From RPQJ01 sp963698735 (lineage in GTDB: Bacteria; Pseudomonadota; Gammaproteobacteria; Steroidobacterales; Steroidobacteraceae): a stretch of 64,000 bases of DNA. Below, piece after piece: positions 18,928 to 27,857 of the stretch. The stretch is taken from contig CAVOSA010000020.1 in NCBI GenBank assembly GCA_963698735.1, positions 84,037 through 148,036 on the forward strand, given 5' to 3'. A program made the translations under genes and the position numbers. Within the stretch, counting starts at the first letter, position 1; every line of letters starts with the position of its first letter. The notes below the pieces were generated by a model. It was given only the letters and a program-made list of their open reading frames with translations. It had not been told where the DNA came from and did not search any database.

Positions 18928-19697
18928 ATGGGTAACACTTCCAGGCTTTTGCGGGATACGCAAAGTGCCGCGGCAAGAGAGCGTGACAGGTCCGCTGTCG
19001 TGACCGCGGCAAGAGGCGACGGTTCAGCCGTAACAGAATACGTCCAGCTTGTTTCCATCCAGGTCCCGGAAGTAGGCAGCGTAGAAGCCGTCACCGCCCT
19101 CGGCGCGCAGGCCGGGGGCGCCTTCGTCGGTCCCACCAAGCGCCAGCGCCTTCTTGTAGACCCGATCTACGGTTTCGCGAGAGTCGGCGGCGATGCCGGC
19201 CATCACCCCATTTCCAACCGTAGCCGGTCGGCCGTCGTAGGGCGTCATGATGCAGAGCATCGGTTTGTCCATGGCCGCCGCCCAGCCCGATCCGCGGGCG
19301 CCGAATTCCATCAGACGTGTCACGCCCATCTCGGCCAGCACGGTGTCGTAGAACGATCGGGCGCGGGGCAGGTCATTGGTTCCCAGGACGATGTAGCCAA
19401 TCATAAAGTTCTCCGTGCGGAATGAATTGATTTATACAACACCACCACGCGGGGCGCACAGGCTACGGCCCGCCCCGAGCGGGAACCACCGGCCGACGTC
19501 CACGCTTGTCACCTGATGCCGACGGGATTGACCTGCGCTACTGCCGGGGCGCGTTGAACATGCCGTTTCCCCAGCACCTCATGACTCCGCGACTCGTGTC
19601 GGACGAGCCGCACTACCAGACCGGCGTGAGCGACACGGCGACATGGGTGCCGCTCGGAACGCGGCTGCCATGACCGACGATCTGGCCGGCATCGCTG
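18928..19697. repeat. duplicated segment, copy 1 (full)
   Basis: This stretch recurs in direct orientation at 35705-36293. It covers the glyoxalase-like gene with both flanks and the last codons of the HAF-repeat lipoprotein. Copy 2 lacks 181 bp corresponding to 19365-19545, which are bounded by the 5-base repeat GGGGC (19365-19369 and 19546-19550). Copy 1 is therefore the parental form. Confidence 0.85.
19024..19404 (-). CDS. VOC family (glyoxalase/bleomycin-resistance-like) protein
   Basis: A 126-residue vicinal-oxygen-chelate protein beginning MIGYIVLGTNDLPRARSFYD and ending AAYFRDLDGNKLDVFCYG, the typical beta-alpha-beta-beta-beta halves of the fold. The conserved Glu/His metal positions are only partly kept, so catalysis is unproven. 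CGGAG lies 8 bases before the ATG. A second copy at 35801-36178 is identical from residue 14 to the end but has lost this N-terminus. It stands alone between the cyanophycinase and the HAF lipoprotein. Confidence 0.85.
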   Translation of the reverse strand: MIGYIVLGTNDLPRARSFYDTVLAEMGVTRLMEFGARGSGWAAAMDKPMLCIMTPYDGRPATVGNGVMAGIAADSRETVDRVYKKALALGGTDEGAPGLRAEGGDGFYAAYFRDLDGNKLDVFCYG

Positions 19698-20938
19698 ATG
19701 CCCTGCACGACCACGAGCGTCAGGCCTGTACCCGGGTCGATAAGGGCGTTGAGGTCCTGCATTCCATTCGTCTCGTCCCAGACGAAGGCGTGGTTCTCGT
19801 TGCCGAACGGAGCGGAGCCCACGACGACGCCTGCATTGTTCACGTCGATCGGCTCGTGGTATCTGGCCGTGATCTCGCCGGGCACGCCGTCGCGATACAG
19901 GAACCCCGTCGGGCTGGTGCCGGTGCCGGGTATCCACATGCCAACGACGTCATCCGCGTCGTTCATCCCGTACACGGTGAAATCCCGACCCGACGTGCCC
20001 GCGGCAAGGTCGACCAGCGTCGAACCCTGCAGCAGGTAGGCGTGCATCGAGCCGACGGCAATCATCGAACGGCCCGCGACGTGTCCGGCGTCGTTCACCG
20101 CATTCGCGTCGCCGTAGTTGCCGCCGAGCGTGGCGATGGCGCTCACCTGCCCGGACCGGTAGATGAACCCCCGTGCAGCGCCGTTCGCGTCGTAGGACTG
20201 GCCGACGATCGTGCCGCTGCTGTTGATGGCATACGCCTGTCCGTAAGGCCCGCCGAGCGTTGGCAACTCCTGCATCAGGCCGCTGCGGTAAAGAAACGCC
20301 CGGTCCGCCCCAGTGGCCGTCAATGAGTGCCCGACTACGTCGCCCGAGTCGTTGATGTCGGTCCCATAGCTCGTTGCGCCGCCCAGCGTGCCGAGGTCAC
20401 GAATCGTACCGCCGCTGTAGAGGAAGGCGTGAGCGTGACCCGTAGCGGCTACATAAGAGAAGCCGGTCACCTCTCCTGCATTGTTGACCTTGCGCGGCTC
20501 GGTGTACCACCCGCCGAGGGAAGGGATTTCCGTCACCTGGTACGACTTCGCCGCGACCGGCGACATCGAGACGACGGCGTGCCTGGCGCTGTCCACGGCA
20601 CCTTTGCTGTCGGTCACGGTCAGCTCGATCTGGAACCGACCGGGCTTCGTGTACGTATGCAACGCGGTGACGCCGGTGGCGGTCGCGCCGTCGCCGAAAT
20701 TCCACTGATAGCTGGTGATGGTACCGTCCCGGTCACTCGAGCCGGCGCCGTCGACCGCAACCGCGAGCGACACCATGCCCTTCGCGGGCGTAGCGGTGAA
20801 GGCGGCTGTCGGGACGAGGTTGGCCGGCGGCCTGCCACCGCCGCCGCCGCCCCCTCCTCCTCCACCTCCGCAGGCGACCAGGACGACGCTCGCCGTTGCG
20901 AGCATCGCGACACGACCGATCGAATTCGTGAATTTCAT
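19613..20938 (-). CDS. PKD-domain, HAF-repeat lipoprotein
   Basis: A surface or periplasmic lipoprotein, 441 residues. The lipobox LVAC puts the lipidated Cys at residue 23, followed by a run of twelve glycines. A PKD domain (about 45-125; YQWNFGDG and HTYTKPGRF) precedes about six HAF repeats of the type DLGTLGG...ING..VVG..(H)AFLY, ending with ATSLTPVW-like VAVSLTPVW. HAF repeats are exported beta-propeller-like units of unknown function. ATG 20938 is chosen because GGAGGG lies 5-10 bases upstream and it starts a proper signal peptide. Its last codons are duplicated at 36.2 kb. Confidence 0.85.
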   Translation of the reverse strand: MKFTNSIGRVAMLATASVVLVACGGGGGGGGGGGGRPPANLVPTAAFTATPAKGMVSLAVAVDGAGSSDRDGTITSYQWNFGDGATATGVTALHTYTKPGRFQIELTVTDSKGAVDSARHAVVSMSPVAAKSYQVTEIPSLGGWYTEPRKVNNAGEVTGFSYVAATGHAHAFLYSGGTIRDLGTLGGATSYGTDINDSGDVVGHSLTATGADRAFLYRSGLMQELPTLGGPYGQAYAINSSGTIVGQSYDANGAARGFIYRSGQVSAIATLGGNYGDANAVNDAGHVAGRSMIAVGSMHAYLLQGSTLVDLAAGTSGRDFTVYGMNDADDVVGMWIPGTGTSPTGFLYRDGVPGEITARYHEPIDVNNAGVVVGSAPFGNENHAFVWDETNGMQDLNALIDPGTGLTLVVVQGISDAGQIVGHGSRVPSGTHVAVSLTPVW

Positions 20939-21079
20939 TTGCGGCCCTCCGTGCCCTGGCCCGGGGCGCGCGGAGGTTCGCTGGCCGCCATCGGCAACGG
21001 ACGCCCGGCGCAATTGCCCGGCCCTGTCGCCTTTCACGAGAGTATGTTGCCGCAGTCGTCCGACCCTGGACATCCGGAC

Positions 21080-21274
21080 TTGTGGCAGTCCACGACCGAA
21101 CCACGGATCTCATCCGCCAACAACTCGTCCGTGGGACATACCCGGAACCCGATCCAGATCCCCCATGCCCGCGTTGACCGGCATCGAGGATTGACCAGCG
21201 GCCCTGGTCAGTCTTCGACGCCTGTCAGCCAGGATCCTGGTCAAGGTTCAGCGCCTGCTCACACCCGCACCCGC
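21080..21274. repeat. interspersed GGTCA repeat copy
   Basis: Bases 21176-21270 carry the dispersed repeat: GGCATCGAGGATTGACCAGC, then GGTCAGTCTTCGACGCC, GGTCAAGGTTCAGCGCC and TGCTCACA. It is related to copies at 17.3, 35.67, 40.5, 41.3, 44.9 and 47.4 kb. No coding potential. Confidence 0.6.
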
Positions 21275-22537
21275 TCACGGGACGCTCTTGGCGGCTGCCT
21301 CCGCCCCATCCGACGCATGACCCAGCAGTTCACCGCTGGAACTCGTGCCCGGGGGCGTGCCGACGAAAGGCGTCTTCTGCTGCTCCGGAACGGGCGCGCG
21401 CCGACCCATGCGGAAAGTGGCGTAGGCGGCGAGCATCAGGTGCATGACGGCTAACAGCGGAAGGAAAGCGTCGTTGCCGATCGCCTGCATGATTGCAGCA
21501 ACGAGGATCGGTGCAATGAAGGCGCCGGCTCCGTTGACGAGTATCAGGGTGCTGCTCGCGCCAAGCCGCGAATCGGCCGGCACGTGATCGTTCACGTGCG
21601 CGGAGCTCAGCGAATACAGCGTCAGGCTCATGCCACCGTACGCCGCCACCATGGCGAAGAAACCGGCCCGCGAGATCTCTTCCAGCCCCCAGGCGCCGCT
21701 TGCAGCGAGGGCTGCCAGCAGGCAGACGGTGATCACGACCTTGCGCCGGTCCATCCGGTCGGACAGGCGTCCGACCGGCAATTGGGTCAGGCAGCCCGCG
21801 AGAATCGCGACGGCCATGAACAGTGAAACCTCGAACGTCGTGAACCCGTTGCCGTCAGCGTAGATGGCACCCAGCGAGAACAGGCAGCCCGAGACGGCGC
21901 CAGACATCGCCACGCCGACCACCCCGAGCGGCGAGCTTCGGAACAGGTCACGCAAGCGCACGCGCGCCGGCACCGACACGCTGAACTCGGGCGCCGAACT
22001 CGTCGTCAGTGCCATCGGTATCATCGCGACCGATATCAGTATCGATACCAGGATGAACAGTACGGTGCTGCGCGGATCGGCAAGGTTGAGCAGCAGCTGG
22101 CCGAGGCCGAGGCCTGCATAGCAGACCAGCATGTACAGCGACAACAGCAGGCCGCGATGCTCGTTGTCCACGCGGTCGTTCAGCCAGCTTTCGGCCACGA
22201 TGTAGATGCCGGCAAAACAGAATCCGAACACGATGCGAACCAGCATCCAGGGCAACGGAGCGACAAAGACACCCTGCAGCAGGATCAGGACCGAAGCGAG
22301 CGAGGTAAACGCGGCGAAGACGCGGATGTGGCCGACCGACCGGACCAGGGCGGGCGTCATCAACGACCCGGCCATGTACCCAAGGTAGTACGCCGCCAGC
22401 ATGACGCCCGCGAGCAGGATGGGGAATCCCTCGAGGCTTGCTCGCAGGCCGACCAGCGTTCCCTGCAGGCCGGCGCCAAGCATCAGCAGCGCCATGCCGA
22501 GCAGCAGGGTCCAGGTCGCGGCCAGTGCAGTACGCAT
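21275..22537 (-). CDS. MFS transporter (YcaD-like)
   Basis: A 12-helix major facilitator, 420 residues. It opens with a hydrophobic TM1 and GAGLQGTLVGLRA, a YcaD/UMF-type N-terminus. AYYLGYMAGSL and GIYIVAESWLND fall in the first half; the second half carries the cytoplasmic-loop motif GRLSDRMDRRKVV. The C-terminal tail (about 45 residues, Pro/Ser/Gly rich) is soluble. The substrate is unknown. ATG 22537 opens directly on TM1. Confidence 0.85.
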   Translation of the reverse strand: MRTALAATWTLLLGMALLMLGAGLQGTLVGLRASLEGFPILLAGVMLAAYYLGYMAGSLMTPALVRSVGHIRVFAAFTSLASVLILLQGVFVAPLPWMLVRIVFGFCFAGIYIVAESWLNDRVDNEHRGLLLSLYMLVCYAGLGLGQLLLNLADPRSTVLFILVSILISVAMIPMALTTSSAPEFSVSVPARVRLRDLFRSSPLGVVGVAMSGAVSGCLFSLGAIYADGNGFTTFEVSLFMAVAILAGCLTQLPVGRLSDRMDRRKVVITVCLLAALAASGAWGLEEISRAGFFAMVAAYGGMSLTLYSLSSAHVNDHVPADSRLGASSTLILVNGAGAFIAPILVAAIMQAIGNDAFLPLLAVMHLMLAAYATFRMGRRAPVPEQQKTPFVGTPPGTSSSGELLGHASDGAEAAAKSVP

Positions 22538-22647
22538 GCGTGGTATTCGGCGGGAGCGGCGTCGGTACTGTCAAGTCGGGCGGTATTGAGGTCTTGCCCG
22601 CTGTGCTCCGCAATTACCCGATCACGCCGACTCGATCCTGCGCGGTG
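22538..22647. repeat. short dispersed motif (GTGCTCCGCAAT type)
   Basis: Between the MFS and DUF885 genes lies CTGTGCTCCGCAATTACCCG followed by ATCACGCC (22600-22628). The same motif of about 28 bp recurs at 33.25, 44.08 and 45.30 kb, always between genes. Confidence 0.55.
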
Positions 22648-24432
22648 TCATGGCGCACCCTGCTTTGCCAGCCACTGTTCGATTCGGGCGCGCAGCATAC
22701 CGAGGGTCACCGTCCCGTGGTCGAGCACGTGATCGTGAAACGCACGGACGTCGAATTCCTTCCCGAGCGCGCGTTCCGCTTCGCGCCGCAGCCGCACGAT
22801 TTCCAACTCACCCGCGCCGTACGTGACCATCTGGGCCGGCCAGATCACGATCCGGTCAACGTACGCACCCGCCTCCTCGGGGGTCATGTTCACCTGCTTG
22901 CTCAGCGTGTACGCAATCGCCTGCTCACGCGTCCAGCCCATCGCGTGAATGCCTGGATCGACCACCATGCCCGTCGGCAGGCCCGAGAGCATTTCCAACG
23001 TGTTGAGTTCCGACGAGTAGAGGCCCATCTCGGCCGCCAGCGTCTCGGAGTATCGCGCCCAGCCCTCACTGAACCCGGAGTTGCCGATATACCGCAGTAT
23101 CGGATGTGCATTTACCCGCTCCTGGGCGAGCGCGATCTGCAGGTGGTGACCCGGATACGTCTCGTGAAAGGCAACCGACTCGACTTCTCCGCGACTCTGC
23201 TTCTCTGGCTGGAACAGGTTCACATAGTAAGTGCCGGGCAGCTTGCGGTCGTCAGAGCCCGGCATGTAACGCGCGGTCGAGCTCTGCTCCTGGTATTCCG
23301 GTATGGGCTTGATCACGACGTCCGCCTGAGGCAGCTGGTTGAACCAGCGCGGCGCGGCAGTCCGCGCACGTCCGATGGCCGCCGTCGTGTAGGCGAGCAG
23401 CTCGGCGCGGGTCGAAAATCGGTTCGAAGAATCCGAACGCAGCCGCTTCTGAATCTCGGCCAGATCGCTCGTGCCATAGAGCCGCTTTCCGATCTCGGCA
23501 ATTCGCTGCTCGCGCATGGACACCGCTTCCTGCCCCGCCTCGAACAGCTCGCTCGGAAGGTACGGCAACGTGGTGCTGGCCCGGATCAATGCCCGATAGC
23601 ACGCCTCCCCCTCGGGATTCGCCGTGACTGCAATCGCGGTTCGCGCGGCGCTGCGATAATCAGTACGCAGGTAATCGCGATGACGGGCAATTGCCGGGTA
23701 CACCTCGTCCCGCAACAGCCGCCGCCACTGCGCTGCCAGGGCCTCGTCGCCGGCCGCTCGCGCCGGTGCATAGAACGGCGAGTCCTCCGGCGCCATCGCG
23801 AGCAATCCGTCCAACTGCGCCACGACGAGGTCCACGTTGCGCTGTGGCGCGCTGTAGCCTGCACGCAGGCCCTCCGCCAGGTTCCGGGTCTCGTTGTCGA
23901 TGAACTTGGGCAAGAGCCGCCAGCGCGCCAACGCCATTGCGCGCTCTTCTTTCGTCCCGACCGGCTGCGCATCGGCCAGCTCGCCGAGCGCAATCTGCCA
24001 TCCCCACACCTGGTCGACTGCCCAACTCTCGTTGCGGCACACGCGCGACTCCCGCGACGATTCCAGCTGCTCACGCAGCACTCCGTAGGTCAACGCCGCC
24101 GCCGAACCTTCCAGGTCCGCGGCATTCACCGCGGCCAGTTTCGCCAACGAGTCATCCTCCACCGCCTGCCAGGCAGCGCGGCCAGCCGCAGTGTTATCCC
24201 GCAGCCGGTCGTGCTTCGCGCCTTCGATCCGGTAGAGAGTCTCCCATTCGGGGAAGTTCTGAAAATATGCCGCAAGGTAGGCGTCCGCGATCGCGGTCAC
24301 GCGAGCTGCAGCGTCCGCGCCAGCTGCTGCACCCTTGATCGCTGGCTGAGCGTCGGCGGTAAACCATATGAAATTACTCGCGGCCCAGGCGACGACCAGT
24401 GCTGCCGCAGAACTCTTGTTGATTCGATTCAT
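22648..24432 (-). CDS. DUF885 family putative metallopeptidase
   Basis: A 594-residue exported protein of the DUF885 family (mainly alpha-helical, predicted carboxypeptidase-like). The diagnostic metal motif AFHETYPGHHLQ and the later NSGFSEGWARYSE and YLSKQV-type segment (AYTLSKQVNMTPEE) are present, with a signal peptide at residues 1-27. ATG 24432 is preferred over 24447 because GGAGAAGAG lies just before it. Characterised relatives are rare; peptidase activity is inferred from the HExxH-like motif. It is a single gene followed by a dispersed repeat. Confidence 0.85.
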   Translation of the reverse strand: MNRINKSSAAALVVAWAASNFIWFTADAQPAIKGAAAGADAAARVTAIADAYLAAYFQNFPEWETLYRIEGAKHDRLRDNTAAGRAAWQAVEDDSLAKLAAVNAADLEGSAAALTYGVLREQLESSRESRVCRNESWAVDQVWGWQIALGELADAQPVGTKEERAMALARWRLLPKFIDNETRNLAEGLRAGYSAPQRNVDLVVAQLDGLLAMAPEDSPFYAPARAAGDEALAAQWRRLLRDEVYPAIARHRDYLRTDYRSAARTAIAVTANPEGEACYRALIRASTTLPYLPSELFEAGQEAVSMREQRIAEIGKRLYGTSDLAEIQKRLRSDSSNRFSTRAELLAYTTAAIGRARTAAPRWFNQLPQADVVIKPIPEYQEQSSTARYMPGSDDRKLPGTYYVNLFQPEKQSRGEVESVAFHETYPGHHLQIALAQERVNAHPILRYIGNSGFSEGWARYSETLAAEMGLYSSELNTLEMLSGLPTGMVVDPGIHAMGWTREQAIAYTLSKQVNMTPEEAGAYVDRIVIWPAQMVTYGAGELEIVRLRREAERALGKEFDVRAFHDHVLDHGTVTLGMLRARIEQWLAKQGAP

Positions 24433-24539
24433 CGCTCTTCTCCGCATCCCGAATCGTGCTGTTGCTTATACGCGTTCTCGGCCAGTCGGCGCTTCAGCCT
24501 TACCATGACACGCTCCGTCGACTAACTGCCCGGTCATTG

Positions 24540-24740
24540 GCCACCGCAACTCAGGCTGTGAGCTGCTGCAGATAGCCGCATGCAATTCATTGCCTTGGAA
24601 ATGGTGGCCAGGGACGGAACAGAGCCTTCGACACGCGGATTTCCGAGACGATGGAGAGACCGGTTCGGCGCGAGCAGGCCGATGACGGGAAGGGCCTTCT
24701 CATTGGCCAAACGTGGCGTAGCCGGCCAACTCGCCCCTGC
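24540..24740. repeat. tRNA-Phe-linked module, decayed copy
   Basis: A degenerate copy: GATAGCCGCATGCAATTCAT, then the tRNA-Phe 3'-half equivalent from 24602 (TGGTGGCCAGGGACGGAA...CGACACGCGGATTT), then GGAGAGACCGGTTCGGCGCG (24651-24670) with AGCAGGCCGA. The iterons of the younger copies are not recognisable. Same orientation as the intact tRNA gene at 59.2 kb. Confidence 0.75.
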
Positions 24741-24787
24741 CCTTTCACCGGGGACGAGACGCCTGCGGCTGGGCCTTCACCTTGCCT

Positions 24788-25513
24788 TTACTGCGACGGC
24801 GGTGGGCCGCTCGGAACGTAGACGACTGCATCGCCTTGGTAGGCGCGCGTGTACCAGTTCGAGTCGCACTGGTAGAAGTTGACTCCGTTCGCAACCGTGA
24901 TCCGGGCCTCGCAGGGGAGCGACGCCAAGGCCGTGACCTGGGTGACGTTGGTAACGTTCGTTACCGTGGTCGTTTCGTTGTCATCGTCCGCCGCGGCGAC
25001 GACCATGCCGACCGTCGCGCCGACGACCATTACTTCGGCCCAATCGTCGTCGTACCAGTCGTTGCCGTAGTAGTACCCACCGTGCCCGTCCCAGTCCTCG
25101 TAGTAGTCCTGCCGATCCTCCCGGGCGTCGTTGGCATGCTCCTGCCAGTCCTCGCGCGCCTCGTCGCGATTGTCCTGTCGATCGCCCTGGCTCTGCTTAT
25201 TGTCTCCCTGGCGATCAGCGGACGAGCCCTGCTGCTTGGCGGATCGGTCCGATCCGGCCGTCGTCGATCGAGTCGGCTGGGATGCCGGCCGCTGGGCTGG
25301 GGCGGCCTGCCGAGTCGAGGGCTGCGCCGATCGCTGTGGCGCCGGGCGCGAGGACATACCGCCGCTTCGTGCGGGACTGCCGCGCGACATTCCGCCTCCG
25401 CCACGAGCACCGCCCCTGCCGGCGGCATCGGCATCTGGCCAGCCCGCCATCACCAGTCCGGCGGCGCACGCGACCGCAATGAAGACTCCGCGGAACCCAG
25501 GACGGCGGCTCAT
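24788..25513 (-). CDS. exported low-complexity Gln/Arg/Asp-rich protein
   Basis: A 241-residue protein with a signal peptide (residues 1-30). A long disordered stretch rich in Ser, Gln, Arg and Pro is followed by an acidic/basic repeat (DNRDEAREDWQEHANDARED) and a Tyr/Gly/Asp patch. A short hydrophobic helix (VMVVGATVGMVVAA) and a C-terminal motif (LPCEARITVANGVNFYQCDS) complete it. The C-terminal block resembles small YY/C-containing domains in other exported proteobacterial proteins; I do not recognise the function. Its ATG overlaps the stop of the DUF2092 gene by 4 bases (ATGA), so it is translationally coupled to it. Confidence 0.65.
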   Translation of the reverse strand: MSRRPGFRGVFIAVACAAGLVMAGWPDADAAGRGGARGGGGMSRGSPARSGGMSSRPAPQRSAQPSTRQAAPAQRPASQPTRSTTAGSDRSAKQQGSSADRQGDNKQSQGDRQDNRDEAREDWQEHANDAREDRQDYYEDWDGHGGYYYGNDWYDDDWAEVMVVGATVGMVVAAADDDNETTTVTNVTNVTQVTALASLPCEARITVANGVNFYQCDSNWYTRAYQGDAVVYVPSGPPPSQ

Positions 25514-26337
25514 CGTTGCTCTCCAGTGGGCGCGGCCGGCACGTCCTTGGGCGGCCGTGGTGCGAGGTACATGATCTGCTCGGCGTTGGCCGGAGGAACG
25601 AACGCGAATGCGGCGGCGTCCAGCTGCGCCGGCACGCTCCATTCGTCGAGGTCCGCCCTGAACTGCGGTTCGCCCGGGGCATTCTTGTAGGTGATGACGA
25701 CCCGGCGCGGCAGCGGCTCCGGACCCTTGGCGATCCACAACTGCATGTCGACTTCCGCAGAGCGCACGGCCACGTGGTCGGTCGGAACGTCGAACAGGCT
25801 GCACTCTTCGACGAACCTGACGGACGCGACACGCTTGTCCAGATCCTCGGGGAAGCCCGTCGTGAACATGCGCGCCAGGGGCAATGTCGCGCGCAGATCC
25901 CGCACCATGTAGACCAGCGCCTGGTCCAACGGGCCTGCTTTCTCGACGCGGGCGTAGACGTTCTCGCTGGCGTTGAACGCGGTAATCCAGCGACCGTCGA
26001 ACACGACGGTTCCACGCTCGCCGTTGCTGCGCTCGACATCGACTCGCATCTTGTCCGGGCGTTGCATCAGGATCCGGCGACGCTCACCGAACTCGATGCG
26101 CTGGCCGTCCGCCTGGATCGCGTCGTAGTCGCTGCGCATGGTCACGCTGACTGCGGGTGCGCGCGCGATGAATTCAGCCATGCCGAGCAACAGCGCCCGG
26201 GCGGCCTGATCCTGCGCCGACACCTCGGGCGCGGGCGTCGGGTCAGCGGCGCGCGCCGGATCGACGGCTACGGCGAGCGCCAGGACCGCGAGCACGGCTG
26301 CCGGCCGCGCGAGTCTGTTCAGTCTCTTGTGGATCAT
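25510..26337 (-). CDS. DUF2092 domain periplasmic protein
   Basis: A 275-residue exported protein (signal peptide about 1-30, ending PARAAD). The DUF2092 body includes FIARAPAVSVTMRSDYDAIQ, EFGERRRILMQRPDKMRVD, FDGRWITAFNASENVYA and VVITYKNAPGEPQFRAD. This family has a LolA-like fold and is predicted to handle lipids or lipoproteins in the periplasm. ATG 26337 follows GAGGG at 9 bases. It forms a two-gene operon with the downstream low-complexity protein. Confidence 0.78.
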   Translation of the reverse strand: MIHKRLNRLARPAAVLAVLALAVAVDPARAADPTPAPEVSAQDQAARALLLGMAEFIARAPAVSVTMRSDYDAIQADGQRIEFGERRRILMQRPDKMRVDVERSNGERGTVVFDGRWITAFNASENVYARVEKAGPLDQALVYMVRDLRATLPLARMFTTGFPEDLDKRVASVRFVEECSLFDVPTDHVAVRSAEVDMQLWIAKGPEPLPRRVVITYKNAPGEPQFRADLDEWSVPAQLDAAAFAFVPPANAEQIMYLAPRPPKDVPAAPTGEQR

Positions 26338-26593
26338 TGCAGCGGTCCCTCGGTATTCGCGGTCGCGCACCGCCCCGCCGGACACGGCAGCTGCGGTCGG
26401 CCGGGATGGCCCATGCACAGTGGCACTGTTACACCTGAGACGACCGCAGCGTCCATACGATGTTTCCGCGGCCGGGAACGGCCGGATCGCGGGACGGGAG
26501 GCCGCGTCCGATGGCGGAGTCGATGACGCAGGGGCAGAATCGCAGAACGTCAGTATGCTTTATCGTCGCTGTTGCGAAGAGTGACAATCGCCT

Positions 26594-26828
26594 ATGTCGC
26601 TTGCTCGCATCCGCCCCATCACGCTTGCCGATATCGAAGCTGCGCAGGCACGTATCGCCGCCACGGTGTTGCGCACGCCGCTGGTGAGGCTCGACCTGGG
26701 ACGAGGCGGGCCAGACATCCGCCTCAAGCTCGAGAACCTTCAGCCGACCAACTCCTGCAAGATCCGTGGCGCGGCAAACGCCGTGGCGATGTTGAGCGAC
26801 GAAGAAAGAAAGCGCGGCGTCTGGACGA
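26594..26828 (+). pseudogene. N-terminal fragment of PLP-dependent threonine/serine dehydratase
   Basis: About 78 residues match the start of the IlvA/serine-dehydratase family: ITLADIEAAQARIAATVLRT, then LKLENLQPTNSCKIRGAANA, which contains the PLP-lysine motif (S-x-K-x-R-G-A). Similarity ends at GVWT, just where the next motif (SAGN) should follow. A transposase remnant begins 13 bases later. The remaining 240 or so residues are absent from the window, so this is a dead fragment. Confidence 0.78.
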
Positions 26829-26840
26829 ACAGGAGTCAGC

Positions 26841-27019
26841 ATGCCAAGCAAGCGCAAGCAGCCCTTCGGGGCGAAGCCTGTCCCTGAGTTGAACATCCCG
26901 GCGGCCCTGCTGGATCACGTGGTGAAGTGCCCGATGACCCAGGACGAGGTCGAGGCGGTCTGTCGGTCGTTGAAGAAGGCGGTCATCGAGCGCGCCATGG
27001 GGGGGGCGAGATGACCTGT
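26841..27019 (+). mobile_element. IS256-family transposase N-terminal remnant
   Basis: A 57-codon frame encodes the N-terminus of an IS256-family (mutator) transposase: IPAALLDHVVKCPMTQDEVE then CRSLKKAVIERAMG. After the Gly it shifts inside a run of eight G (27000-27007 region); the next bases GAGATGACC correspond to the expected E-M-T in another frame, and then similarity stops. More than 85% of the gene and both inverted repeats are missing. Its position against the truncated dehydratase suggests insertion followed by deletion. Confidence 0.72.
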
Positions 27020-27061
27020 TAAGGCGCAGCTCGAAACGCTTTGGAGTTTTCGCTTGACGCC

Positions 27062-27067
27062 TATAAT
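27062..27067 (+). promoter_or_regulatory. candidate -10 box
   Basis: A perfect TATAAT lies 163 bases before the start of the small helical exported protein. TTGACG (27054-27059) is too close to act as its -35 box; TTGGAG (27041-27046) with a 15-base spacer is a poor alternative. Confidence 0.35.
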
Positions 27068-27229
27068 GCGCGGCGAAGATCGCGAACCCGATGCCGGGCA
27101 AGGCGCTGCGCCATGTCCGGCTCGAGTCGCACTTCCAGGACATCAGCGACGCGGCCTCTGTTCGATCGTCGCGGTCGTGCTGAATCCGTTGATCCAATTC
27201 CCGTTTGTCCACCCACGAAGGTAAGTGAA

Positions 27230-27733
27230 ATGAAGAAGATCTTGATCGCCCTCGCCGGCGTCGCGGCTCTTGGCGCGACCCCGATGACGTTTGCGCAGTC
27301 GGTCGGCGCCAGCGAGCTGGCCAACACGCAGGAACTCATCAAGGAGCTGCAGGCCGACAAGCGCGCCATCATGCTGAACACGCTGGCGCTCGAGCCGGAC
27401 CAGCTCGCCAAGTTCACGCCGATCTACGACGAGTACCAGGCCGAGATGAAGAAGCTCTACACGGAGGCCACCAACCTGAGCAACCGGCTGTTCGTGGCCG
27501 ACTACGGCGGCATGACGGACGCCGAATCCAAGGCGATCCAGAAGGAGTTCTTCAAGCTCCGCCATGACCGCCTGTCCCTGCTGGAGAAGTACGCGGGCAA
27601 GCTCGACAAGAAGCTGCCCGAAGTGAAGGTGTTCCAGTTCGTGCAGGTCGAGAACAAGACGCAGGCGTTGCTCGACGTAGCCGCGGCGGCGTCGATCCCG
27701 ATCGTGACGAAGACGCCGAACACCCTGAAGTAG
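27230..27733 (+). CDS. small periplasmic helical protein (Spy/CpxP-like)
   Basis: 167 residues with a cleavable signal peptide (MKKILIALAGVAALG...TFAQS). The mature part is almost all charged helix: LIKELQADKRAIMLNTLALE, then FTPIYDEYQAEMKKLYTEA. The layout resembles Spy/CpxP-type periplasmic chaperone-like proteins, but the LTxxQ motifs are not clear, so the family link is tentative. AAGGTAAG precedes ATG 27230. It is monocistronic with a strong terminator 90 bases downstream. Confidence 0.72.
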   Translation: MKKILIALAGVAALGATPMTFAQSVGASELANTQELIKELQADKRAIMLNTLALEPDQLAKFTPIYDEYQAEMKKLYTEATNLSNRLFVADYGGMTDAESKAIQKEFFKLRHDRLSLLEKYAGKLDKKLPEVKVFQFVQVENKTQALLDVAAAASIPIVTKTPNTLK

Positions 27734-27822
27734 CGACGAGGGCGTGATGCGCTGCCCGCGACCCGGTTCGCTCGCGGCGCCAACCACGCAGGGCGCGGCC
27801 GCTGGAGCCGCTGCCCGAACAG

Positions 27823-27857
27823 ACGCCAGCCCTCGAAAGTGGGCTGGCGTCTTCTTT
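27823..27857 (+). terminator. rho-independent terminator
   Basis: A perfect 10-bp stem ACGCCAGCCC with its complement (27841-27850), an 8-base loop and a following CTTCTTT tract. Confidence 0.8.

Noticed and set aside
20826..20875. GC-rich triplet run as a regulatory repeat
   Set aside because: It encodes the poly-glycine tether after the lipobox of the HAF lipoprotein.
22438..24525. Very long open frame (695 codons) on the + strand
   Set aside because: It is antisense to the well-supported DUF885 gene; its translation is Arg/His/Leu-rich with no family resemblance, as expected for the opposite strand of GC-rich coding DNA.
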